This document shows, in pieces, positions 7,548-14,309 of a stretch of DNA of 24,904 bases; position 1 is the first letter of the stretch, and every line of letters starts with the position of its first letter. The notes under the pieces are model-generated. The model searched no databases. It had not been told where the DNA came from and saw nothing but the letters and a program-made list of their open reading frames with translations. Origin of the DNA: an uncultured Bacillota bacterium (GTDB lineage Bacteria; Bacillota; Dehalobacteriia; UBA7702); contig CACXDX010000102.1 of NCBI GenBank assembly GCA_902766525.1, positions 1 through 24,904 on the forward strand, written 5' to 3'. Position numbers and translations under genes: made by a program.

Positions 7548-8720
7548 TTACATTTCGGATTTCAAAACCTCGATCGCTTTCTTTAACTGGTTATCCTTCT
7601 CGGGATCGAGGGAATAAATAACGGTGATATCATCGCTGTTCAATTCCTCGACAACGTCGGGTTCCACTCCGACCTCGTGAACTTTATGTTTATCGGGGCT
7701 GTAATACTCCGCGGTGGTGACTTTAAGACCGGCGCCGTCGGCCAGCCGATAAATGGTCTGGATCACGCCTTTGCCGTAGGTCGTTTCCCCGACGATCCGG
7801 GCGCGGCCGTTATCCTTCAAAGCACCGCTGAGGATTTCCGAAGCCGAAGCGCTGTAGCCGTTCACCAGCACGACCATGGGATAAGCATATGGATTGGATT
7901 CCTCGTCGTCAACAACGGTTTCACCCCTCTTTTCCTCGATCCAGAAGATATGATCTCCGGGCGTCAGAAAATCATCGGCAATATCGGTCACCGCCGTAAC
8001 GCTGCCGCCGCCGTTGTTGCGCAAATCGAGAAGGATTCCGGAAATGTTGCCTTCCTTTTCCAGAGAAGCGATGGTATCCTCCAGTTCTTTGGGCGTCGTT
8101 TCGTTAAACGTCGAAATGGAAAGATAGGCGATGCCCTCAGAGCCTTCAAGGAATTGCCCTTCAACGGTGGGAATATTGATCTCTTCCCGATCCAGCTCAA
8201 CGCTGATGGTTTCACCATTGCGCAAAACCTCGATGACAAAGTGACTTTCTTCGCCACGCTTTACCATCGCGGATATTTCATCGGCGTTCACACCGAGCAT
8301 ACTTTCGCCGTTGATGGTCATGATCTCATCTCCCGCCTGCAATCCGGCTTTAAAAGCGGGAGTATCCTTGATCGGCGCGAGAATGATCGTATAATCGGAA
8401 TCTTCGGTATTGGCCAGATAGAAGCCGAGTCCCTCATAAGAACCGCTGAAATCCTCCATCATTTCACTGAAATCCTCGGCGCTGAGATAAAGAGAATAGG
8501 GATCATCCAGCTCTTCCACCATCCCGGCAATGGCGCCTTCGGCCTTTTCCGCGGAGGAAAGGGAATGAAGACTGTATCCGTCAAGAACCATCATCGTTCT
8601 GATCAAATTCCCGACATTGGCAATATTAAAGAAAAACATGGTGATCAAAATCAGAAAAGGAACGAGAAAGCCGACGACGATGCCGACAAACAATCCCTTA
8701 CCGAATTTTCTGTCACTCAA
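7548..8720 (-). CDS. S41-family carboxy-terminal processing protease (CtpA/CtpB-like)
   Basis: A 390-residue membrane-anchored serine protease. An N-terminal transmembrane helix (about 8-32) is followed by a PDZ domain (about 95-175) and the S41 catalytic domain (about 190-350). The Ser-Lys dyad is S292 in YSASASE and K317 in YGKGVIQ, 25 residues apart as in CtpB. Homologues trim C termini of exported proteins, often cell-wall hydrolases or signalling proteins; the adjacent M23 hydrolase operon makes that plausible here (inference). I choose a TTG start at 8720, with AAGGAG 8 bases upstream; longer readings add a polar N terminus before the membrane helix. A TATACT -10-like box is just upstream on the minus strand, and a terminator separates it from the ftsEX operon, so it is probably transcribed alone. 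Confidence 0.92.
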   Translation of the reverse strand: MSDRKFGKGLFVGIVVGFLVPFLILITMFFFNIANVGNLIRTMMVLDGYSLHSLSSAEKAEGAIAGMVEELDDPYSLYLSAEDFSEMMEDFSGSYEGLGFYLANTEDSDYTIILAPIKDTPAFKAGLQAGDEIMTINGESMLGVNADEISAMVKRGEESHFVIEVLRNGETISVELDREEINIPTVEGQFLEGSEGIAYLSISTFNETTPKELEDTIASLEKEGNISGILLDLRNNGGGSVTAVTDIADDFLTPGDHIFWIEEKRGETVVDDEESNPYAYPMVVLVNGYSASASEILSGALKDNGRARIVGETTYGKGVIQTIYRLADGAGLKVTTAEYYSPDKHKVHEVGVEPDVVEELNSDDITVIYSLDPEKDNQLKKAIEVLKSEM

Positions 8721-8883
8721 ACAAATCACTCCTTCTCTGCAGTATATGACCGTACCGCTCTCATCATACAAAAAATCTCCGCGGCCTTGACCGTACTTCT
8801 CCCGCCGAACAATCTTCTCCGGCATTGATCCTGTTTCTTCCGCCTCAAGTAAATTTGCGGCCTATGATCATTCCGTTCCCGTC

Positions 8884-8925
8884 AAAAAAAATCTCCGCGA
8901 AAAAAGCTCTTTTTGCGGAGATTTT
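8884..8925. terminator. Terminator of the ftsE-ftsX-M23 operon
   Basis: ATCTCCGC (8891-8898) pairs with GCGGAGAT (8915-8922), extended by A-T pairs on each side. On the minus strand the stem is followed by seven or eight T, about 30 bases after the M23 gene's stop. The plus-strand reading also ends in a T run, so it may work both ways, but only the minus strand has an upstream gene. Confidence 0.85.
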
Positions 8926-8954
8926 TGCGTTTTTTCGCTTAAATTCGCGTCCTT

Positions 8955-10121
8955 TTATTGGGAGATATAACCCCACGGACTGACCGGACTGCCGTTAACA
9001 CGCACTTCAAAGTGAAGATGATTCCCTGTACTGGCGCCTGTACTGCCGACGCCGCCGATGACCTGACCGCGTGATACGGTTTGACCGGCCACAACATTGA
9101 TCGACGACATATGGCCGTAAAGCGTCACCAGATTACTGCCGTGGGCAATAATAACATTTTGCCCATAGCCGGTGGAAAGGTACTGCACACGGATAACGGT
9201 GCCGCTTTCCGCGGCGAGAATCGGCGTGCCCCCCGGCGCGGCGATATCAACGCCGGCATGGAGACGACGCACACCGGAAATGGGATGAATGCGATAACCG
9301 AAGTTGGAAGATACTCTTCCCTGAATTGCCAGAGGCCAACCGAAAACACCGCTGCCGGTATACGTGTAGGCGACATCCGTTGTGGAAAGAGAAGCATAAT
9401 AAGAATTGATTTCCGAAGCGATGGAAGCGGATTGCTGTTCCATTTCTTCCAATTCGCTTTCCAGCGCGGCTTCTTCCGTTTCCAGTTGAGCCAGAAGAGC
9501 CTCTTTGGCATCAACCTGTTTCATATATTCCGCTTCTTCCGCTTTTTTCTTTTCCTGAAGAGCGAGGATCTCATTTCTTGTCGTTTCAAGCTCTTTGAGC
9601 TTTTCTTCCGCCAAAAGTTTGTTTTCCTGGATCGAGGTAATAATTGCCTGGTCCTGTTCGACGATTTTGGACAGGAAGATAAAACCGGAAATAAAATCTT
9701 CAATATTTTCGGAACTGAAAAGAACATCCAGATAGGAAACGTCACCGTTGCGGTAAATCGCACAAATACGCGTTCTCAATTCCGCCTGTGATGCATTTAA
9801 ATCGGCAACGATCTTTTCATATTCCTTTTGCTGATTGGCGAGATTCTCCTCGGCAACGGCAAGATCGCTGACGATCTGGTCGATCTGAGCCTGAACCGCA
9901 TCAAGATTGGCATTAATGGTATCAAGCTGAGCCTGAGCCGTATCCTGAGAATCCTGATTTTCTTTCAGCTCGGATTTCTTATCTTTGATTTGAGAATCGA
10001 TATTTTCTTTTTTGTCCTTCAGCTCGTCCACATTGGCAGCGTATACCACACTGCCGATGCTGAAAATCATTATGATGATCAGGACGAAACAGAGAAGCAC
10101 ATTTGTTGTCGGTTTTTTCAT
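8955..10121 (-). CDS. Secreted coiled-coil M23 peptidoglycan endopeptidase (FtsEX-linked)
   Basis: A 388-residue exported protein. A signal peptide with hydrophobic core at 8-28 ends in VVYAA. Two long coiled-coil stretches, roughly 32-115 and 150-240, are followed by a LytM/M23 domain (about 268-385). All LytM residues are present: H288 and D292 (HAGVD), H337 (LYGHMS), H368 and H370 (HLHF), so this is likely an active zinc endopeptidase rather than a degenerate EnvC-type activator. The build, with an N-terminal coiled coil directly downstream of ftsX, is that of hydrolases controlled by FtsEX (PcsB, EnvC, CwlO by analogy). It would cut peptide crosslinks outside the membrane during growth or division. 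The start follows AAGGA with a 12-base gap; 28 bp separate it from ftsX. Confidence 0.93.
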   Translation of the reverse strand: MKKPTTNVLLCFVLIIIMIFSIGSVVYAANVDELKDKKENIDSQIKDKKSELKENQDSQDTAQAQLDTINANLDAVQAQIDQIVSDLAVAEENLANQQKEYEKIVADLNASQAELRTRICAIYRNGDVSYLDVLFSSENIEDFISGFIFLSKIVEQDQAIITSIQENKLLAEEKLKELETTRNEILALQEKKKAEEAEYMKQVDAKEALLAQLETEEAALESELEEMEQQSASIASEINSYYASLSTTDVAYTYTGSGVFGWPLAIQGRVSSNFGYRIHPISGVRRLHAGVDIAAPGGTPILAAESGTVIRVQYLSTGYGQNVIIAHGSNLVTLYGHMSSINVVAGQTVSRGQVIGGVGSTGASTGNHLHFEVRVNGSPVSPWGYISQ

Positions 10122-10149
10122 AAATCAACACATTCCTTCCGAAGAGAGG

Positions 10150-11052
10150 TTACATTTTCTTTTTACGTTCCTTCAGATAGACATTGAGCGAAAGCAGCGA
10201 ACCGGCAGAGCCCAAAAGGACACCGAAGATCAACATACCGGCAAAGAGATAATAAAACTCGCGATTGATGCGAATAAGACTCATGAAGACCAGTGTTGAA
10301 CTGAACTGATCGAAGAACAGGGAATAGGCTCCGTAGAGCAACCCCACCGCAATGGCGCCGCCGATCAGCCCCATAACGATACCGGCGATACAGAAGGGCC
10401 AGCGAATATACCAATTGGAAGCGCCGACATAGCGCATGATGATGATCTCCGATTTACGGCTGGCCACCGTCACCTTAATATTAAAGGCAACAATAACAAT
10501 GGAGGCGATAATCAGGAAAATAATCAGGGCGATACCGAAATAGCGCACCCACTTCAACATCCGGAAAAGATTATCCACGGTATCGTCACCGTATTGTGCC
10601 TCGGCTACCCCGCTCAGGGCCTCGACCTTTTCGGCGATGGGAGCGACGTCATCGGCACTTGCCGCCGTCACCATATAGGAATCGGGCAGCGGGTTCCGTC
10701 CCAGACTGGAAAGGAGTGTTTCCGGTGTTTCCTCAAGCTGCTCGGCCATATTGGCCAAAGCTTCTTCTTTGGAAATAAAGGTTACGCTTTCCACACCCTC
10801 AATGGCTTGGATCTCTCCGACGAGATCGGCCGCGGCGCCGGGATCGAGACCTTCCTCAAGAAAAGCTTGAATTTCAACGGTAGATTCAATATCGTTGGCA
10901 AATTTATTGATATTAAGAACGAGGATACTGAAAACGCCGCAAACAAAAAGGGTCAGCGCAATCGTCGCCACGGAAGCGATGGTCATTAAAATATTACGGC
11001 GCAGAGACTGGGAGGCTTCTACAAAGAAGCGGCTAAACGAGCGTAACTTCAT
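10150..11052 (-). CDS. ftsX: Cell division protein FtsX (ABC transporter-like permease)
   Basis: A 300-residue FtsX. After a cytoplasmic N terminus (SFSRFFVEASQSLRRN) come a first membrane helix (about 20-42), an extracellular domain (about 45-165), and three further helices (about 170-195, 220-245 and 270-292), the usual four-helix plan. The extracellular domain is where the coiled-coil hydrolase would dock. With FtsE it couples ATP hydrolysis to wall hydrolysis and not to transport. Two adjacent ATGs fit; I use the second (11052), 5 bases after AAGGAGG. The gene overlaps the end of ftsE by about 20 bp and its ribosome binding site lies inside ftsE, so translation is coupled. Confidence 0.96.
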   Translation of the reverse strand: MKLRSFSRFFVEASQSLRRNILMTIASVATIALTLFVCGVFSILVLNINKFANDIESTVEIQAFLEEGLDPGAAADLVGEIQAIEGVESVTFISKEEALANMAEQLEETPETLLSSLGRNPLPDSYMVTAASADDVAPIAEKVEALSGVAEAQYGDDTVDNLFRMLKWVRYFGIALIIFLIIASIVIVAFNIKVTVASRKSEIIIMRYVGASNWYIRWPFCIAGIVMGLIGGAIAVGLLYGAYSLFFDQFSSTLVFMSLIRINREFYYLFAGMLIFGVLLGSAGSLLSLNVYLKERKKKM

Positions 11053-11725
11053 CATAGCCTCCTTCCTCGCGGTCATAAACGATCTTGCCCTCATGGAGCA
11101 TAATGACGCGTTTTTTCATTTCATCGACAATATCCTGAGCATGTGTGGCCATGACCACCGTTGTTCCCTTCTCGTTGATGAGCTGAAGAACATCCATCAG
11201 TTCCCTGGCATTCTGAGGGTCCAGGTTTCCGGTGGGCTCATCCGCGATGAGAATCGCGGGACGATTGACGAGAGCTCTGGCGATGGCGACACGCTGCTGT
11301 TCGCCGCCGGAAAGTTCCGAAGGAAAACTGTCGGCTTTGTCGGCGAGACCGACAACTTCCAAAATTTCAGGCACGCGTTTTTTGATATCTTTACGTTTAC
11401 ATTCCGTCACTTCCATGGCATAAGCCACATTGGCGAAAACGGTTTTCTTCGGCAGCAAACGATAATCCTGAAAAACAAGACCCATCGAACGGCGATGACG
11501 CAACAGATCGCGACGTTTTATCTTTCTTAAATTACGGCCGTTGACGATGATTTTACCGTCCGTGGCAATTTCTTCCCGAAACAAAAGCCGAATCAGCGTA
11601 CTTTTGCCGGCGCCGCTCGCGCCGCACAGGAAAACAAATTCACCGGCCTCAATTTCCATGGAAATGTTATCCAGGGCGAGTTGTCCGTTATCATATTTTT
11701 TGGACACACCCCTAAGGCTGATCAT
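11033..11725 (-). CDS. ftsE: Cell division ATP-binding protein FtsE
   Basis: A 230-residue ABC ATPase. Walker A GASGAGKST (35-43), Q-loop Q86, signature LSGGEQQ (138-144), Walker B ILIADE (158-163) and switch H195 are all intact. FtsE drives FtsX to activate peptidoglycan hydrolases at the septum or sidewall. The next genes are ftsX and the coiled-coil M23 hydrolase, so the whole system is one operon. The ATG at 11725 fits the family start (MISLRGVSKKY) with GGAGG 10 bases upstream; a GTG two codons earlier has tighter spacing and is an alternative. Transcription probably starts from the promoter at 11855-11884. Confidence 0.96.
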   Translation of the reverse strand: MISLRGVSKKYDNGQLALDNISMEIEAGEFVFLCGASGAGKSTLIRLLFREEIATDGKIIVNGRNLRKIKRRDLLRHRRSMGLVFQDYRLLPKKTVFANVAYAMEVTECKRKDIKKRVPEILEVVGLADKADSFPSELSGGEQQRVAIARALVNRPAILIADEPTGNLDPQNARELMDVLQLINEKGTTVVMATHAQDIVDEMKKRVIMLHEGKIVYDREEGGYDEVTLV

Positions 11726-11854
11726 TTTCACACATCCTCCTAATAACATGGTTTCTTTTTCGATTCACCGATAAATACTTTCTTATTCGAAAACTGACGT
11801 GTTCGCTAATAAAGAAAACACTCCCTTATTATATTAGCATGGTGAACCATAGTA

Positions 11855-11884
11855 ATTATAACACAAGAAAAACGGATTTCCCAA
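11855..11884 (-). promoter_or_regulatory. Probable ftsE operon promoter
   Basis: On the minus strand TTGGGA (11884-11879) and a perfect TATAAT (11860-11855) are 18 bases apart, giving a leader of about 120 bases before ftsE. A second TATAAT-like sequence a few turns downstream lacks a convincing -35 box. The space between ftsE and the plus-strand gene (11726-12062) holds only divergent regulatory sequence; a 62-codon reading frame there has no recognisable product or ribosome binding site. Confidence 0.55.
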
Positions 11885-11916
11885 GGAAAAACATGGATTT
11901 TCATTAAAAATACGCC

Positions 11917-12005
11917 CTTTTCCGCGAAAAGTAACGCCATACGACAGCAAATTCACTTTTCGTTCACAAAAAATCCATTTATATCGGTTTCCCTTGACTT
12001 TTCGT
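11917..12005. repeat. ACTTTTCG half-site cluster in the divergent promoter region
   Basis: A 6-3-6 palindrome CTTTTC-CGC-GAAAAG lies at 11917-11931. Its right half is CGAAAAGT, the inverse of ACTTTTCG. ACTTTTCGT occurs at 11955-11963 and again at 11997-12005, the last overlapping the -35 box and spacer of the flavoprotein promoter. Spacings are close to whole helical turns (about 30 and 42 bp), as expected for a repressor or activator array. No regulator gene is adjacent. Confidence 0.4.
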
Positions 12006-12022
12006 CGGGAAAAGCATATCAT
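11994..12022 (+). promoter_or_regulatory. Promoter of the flavoprotein / zinc-ribbon pair
   Basis: TTGACT (11994-11999) and TATCAT (12017-12022) with a 17-base spacer closely match the vegetative consensus. The first plus-strand gene begins 40 bases downstream of the -10 box. An ACTTTTCGT repeat overlaps the promoter. Confidence 0.75.
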
Positions 12023-12062
12023 TTTTATAGAAAAGAACAGATGGAGGAAAAAGTAACTTTTT

Positions 12063-12617
12063 ATGAAATTTTTAGCGCTGTACGCCAGTCCCCATCAAAG
12101 CCGAAGCAATTCCGGCTATCTCCTCGATATCATCATTGATGAGATATTGAAAAGCAATGATCATTCCGTCAGCAAATGTGATTTGACACATATGCAAATC
12201 GGAGCCTGCATCAATTGCGGTGTTTGCCGGCGTCCCGATCGCAGCGGCTGTTTCCAAAAGGATGATATGGTACCCATCGCCGAGGCGATCGCCGAAGCCG
12301 ATTATATTTTTATGGCTTCACCTCTCTATTGGTGGAATATCAGCGCCCATCTGAAATGCTGTATCGATCGCTTTTACGGTATTCCCTTCGAGCATTTTAA
12401 AGGGAAAACAATCCATCTCGTCATGACGGGAGAATCCCGCACCGATAACGAGGGCTACGATATTGTCAAACGTTCTTTGTCTGCCGTCTGCAATTATATC
12501 GGCGCGCACTTTGAATATTTCTTCGCAGGCGCTTCGGTGAATACGATCCCGGCCTGGAATAACGACGCCCTTATCGCCGAAGCAAAGGCCATCGGCCGCA
12601 ACTTCAACCGTTTCTGA
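12063..12617 (+). CDS. Iron-sulfur flavoprotein / NAD(P)H-dependent FMN reductase family
   Basis: A 184-residue flavodoxin-fold protein. The N-terminal FMN phosphate loop is ASPHQSRSNSG (8-18), and MASPLYWWNIS follows the third strand. A compact cysteine cluster, C49, C52, C55 and C63 (C-x2-C-x2-C-x7-C), then KDDM, matches the 4Fe-4S motif of the Isf group. Such proteins pass electrons between ferredoxin-like donors and small acceptors, including oxygen or peroxide, in anaerobes; the partner here is unknown. The ATG is oddly placed: GGAGG lies 15 bases upstream, longer than usual, and no alternative in-frame start fits better. It has its own promoter and is followed 12 bp later by the zinc-ribbon gene, so the two are cotranscribed. 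Confidence 0.85.
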   Translation: MKFLALYASPHQSRSNSGYLLDIIIDEILKSNDHSVSKCDLTHMQIGACINCGVCRRPDRSGCFQKDDMVPIAEAIAEADYIFMASPLYWWNISAHLKCCIDRFYGIPFEHFKGKTIHLVMTGESRTDNEGYDIVKRSLSAVCNYIGAHFEYFFAGASVNTIPAWNNDALIAEAKAIGRNFNRF

Positions 12618-12629
12618 GGAAGGTTCATC

Positions 12630-13160
12630 ATGATCTGTAAACATTGCGGCTACGATGTACCCAAGGGCATCCGGTTCTGCACCAACTGCGGGGAACCGAT
12701 GCCGAGAGAAACGGGTGAAACGCCGAAAGAAAAAGAAAAAATCACAGAAGACGACAATATCACCAAAAAGGAATTCATTGCCCACTATGTACCCCATTCA
12801 GCACGTTTGGCGCTCCATACCGGAGCAATTCTGTCCTACCTTTATTCTTTGCTTTATCTCGTTATCGTCGTGATGTCCGTTTCCCTTGACGGAATCACCG
12901 GCCGCAATATGCTGTTTCTTGCGGTCATCATCGCTTTAACTTTGCTGACTGTCGGATTCCAGGTCAAAAAGAGTGTCGTCTGCGCCGTTACCGTCACCTT
13001 GGTAGCCGTCATTTTCACGATCTACTGCATCGCCGTTTTTCACGAAGTCACCGTTATTTGGGTCTGCGCCGGCGGATTCGCGATTTTCGGCACAACAAAA
13101 ATCAAAGGCCTTTGGGATGCTTATCAACGAAGCCACCGGCTGCCTCGAAAGATAGATTAA
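12630..13160 (+). CDS. Zinc-ribbon membrane protein of unknown function
   Basis: A 176-residue protein that I do not recognise beyond its parts. Residues 1-22 are a zinc ribbon (C3-x2-C6, C17-x2-C20, in CKHCGYDVP and FCTNCGEPM). A charged linker (about 25-50) leads to four hydrophobic stretches (about 65-85, 93-107, 112-133 and 136-157) that look like membrane helices, ending in a basic tail. The N terminus is probably cytoplasmic. GAGGAAGG precedes the start, which is 12 bp after the flavoprotein stop, and a shared terminator follows. A role in sensing or anchoring is possible but not supported by sequence alone. Confidence 0.8.
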   Translation: MICKHCGYDVPKGIRFCTNCGEPMPRETGETPKEKEKITEDDNITKKEFIAHYVPHSARLALHTGAILSYLYSLLYLVIVVMSVSLDGITGRNMLFLAVIIALTLLTVGFQVKKSVVCAVTVTLVAVIFTIYCIAVFHEVTVIWVCAGGFAIFGTTKIKGLWDAYQRSHRLPRKID

Positions 13161-13161
13161 A

Positions 13162-13190
13162 AAAGAGTCTGCATAAGCAGACTCTTTTTT
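13162..13190. terminator. Bidirectional terminator between convergent operons
   Basis: AAAGAGTCTGC (13162-13172) and GCAGACTCTTT (13177-13187) form a perfect 11-bp stem with an ATAA loop. T runs follow on the plus strand, and the A run before the stem gives T on the minus strand. It sits right between the zinc-ribbon stop (13160) and the prfB stop (13191) and should terminate both. Confidence 0.93.
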
Positions 13191-14298
13191 TTATATCTCA
13201 CTGTCAACCGTCATTTTCAAATAGCCGAAGATGAATTCATCCAGCTCCCCATCCATCACGGCATCCACATTGCCCACTTCCACAGAGGTGCGGTGATCCT
13301 TTACCATTTTATAGGGAGCGAAAACATAGGAGCGGATCTGACTCCCCCAGCCGATCTCCTGATGTTCGCCGCGGATACCCTGCATTTCATCTTCCTGCTG
13401 CTGACGCTGGCGATCCAGAAGCTTGGCCTTTAATAGTTTCAGCGCTTTTTCCAAATTGGCATGCTGTGAACGTTCATCCTGGCAGGTCACAACGATACCC
13501 GTTTCGTAATGAGTGAGACGGATGGCGCTGTCGGTTTTATTGATGTGCTGGCCGCCGGCACCGCTGGAACGGAAAGTATCCTTCCGGTATTCATCTTCTT
13601 TCAGTTCAATTTCGTCATCAAACTCCACCTGGGGAATGACATCCAGCGAAGCAAAGGAGGTATGACGGCGCTTCGCCGCGTCAAAAGGCGAGATGCGCAC
13701 AAGGCGGTGAACACCTTTTTCGGCTTTGAGATAGCCATAGGCATTGACGCCTTCCACACCGAAGGTAACACTTTTTGTCCCGGCTTCTTCGCCGGGAAGC
13801 ATATCAATCACTTCCACCTTAAAACCGTGTTTTTCACAATAGCGGGTATACATGCGGTAGAGCATGCCGGCCCAGTCCTGGGCTTCCACACCGCCGCTGC
13901 CGGCATGGATCGAAAGAATGGCGTTATGTCCGTCATATTTTCCGCTCAAAAGAGTTTCCAACTCCAAAGTATCCACTGCTTTTTCACAGGAAGCGCACTG
14001 AGCGGAGAGTTCCTCTTCCAAATCCTCGTCGTTTTCATCCACGGCCATTTCCCAATAAGTCTCCAGATCTTCAAACTCCGTCTCGACTTTCAGGAAATTT
14101 TCTTCTTTGTTTTTTAATGCCGTCGTTTCTCTGAGCACCGCCTGAGCAGCGTCACGATCATCCCAGAAATCGGGAGCGGCGGCTTTTTCCTCCAGGACTT
14201 CAATCTTTTCTCTCAGACCCGGTAAGTCAAAGTGCATCCCTCAGATCTGCCAACCTGCGTTTCATTTCGGAAAGATTCTGCTTTAAATCCATCAGCAT
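13191..14298 (-). CDS. prfB: Peptide chain release factor 2, with programmed +1 frameshift
   Basis: RF2 reads UGA and UAA stop codons. The gene needs a +1 frameshift: 23 codons from the ATG at 14298 end in CTT followed by an in-frame TGA (14229-14227); slipping one base continues as Asp-Leu-Pro-Gly-Leu for a 368-residue product, the normal RF2 length. An internal GAGGG lies just upstream of the CTT-TGA-C site, as in the autoregulated family. In the long frame, SPF (RISPFDAAKRR) is the stop-codon recognition tripeptide and GGQ (SSGAGGQHIN) the peptidyl-hydrolysis motif. The start has AAGGGG 7 bases upstream and lies 11 bp after the secA stop, so secA-prfB are cotranscribed. Confidence 0.96.
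14226..14243 (-). promoter_or_regulatory. RF2 autoregulatory frameshift site
   Basis: On the minus strand the order is an internal Shine-Dalgarno-like GAGGG, then ATGCA, CTT, TGA, C. Slow UGA decoding when RF2 is scarce lets the CTT tRNA slip forward one base, so RF2 controls its own synthesis. The internal SD is weaker and slightly farther from CTT than the enteric AGGGGG-TAT-CTT-TGA-C. Confidence 0.92.
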
Positions 14299-14309
14299 GC
14301 GATCACCCC

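Noticed and set aside
11834..12022. 62-codon minus-strand frame between ftsE and the flavoprotein gene
   Set aside because: No ribosome binding site, covers both divergent promoters, and no recognisable domain.
12041..12161. Short upstream frame starting at the ATG of ATGGAGG, overlapping the flavoprotein start
   Set aside because: No SD sequence of its own and it runs out of frame into the gene; kept only as an observation on spacing.
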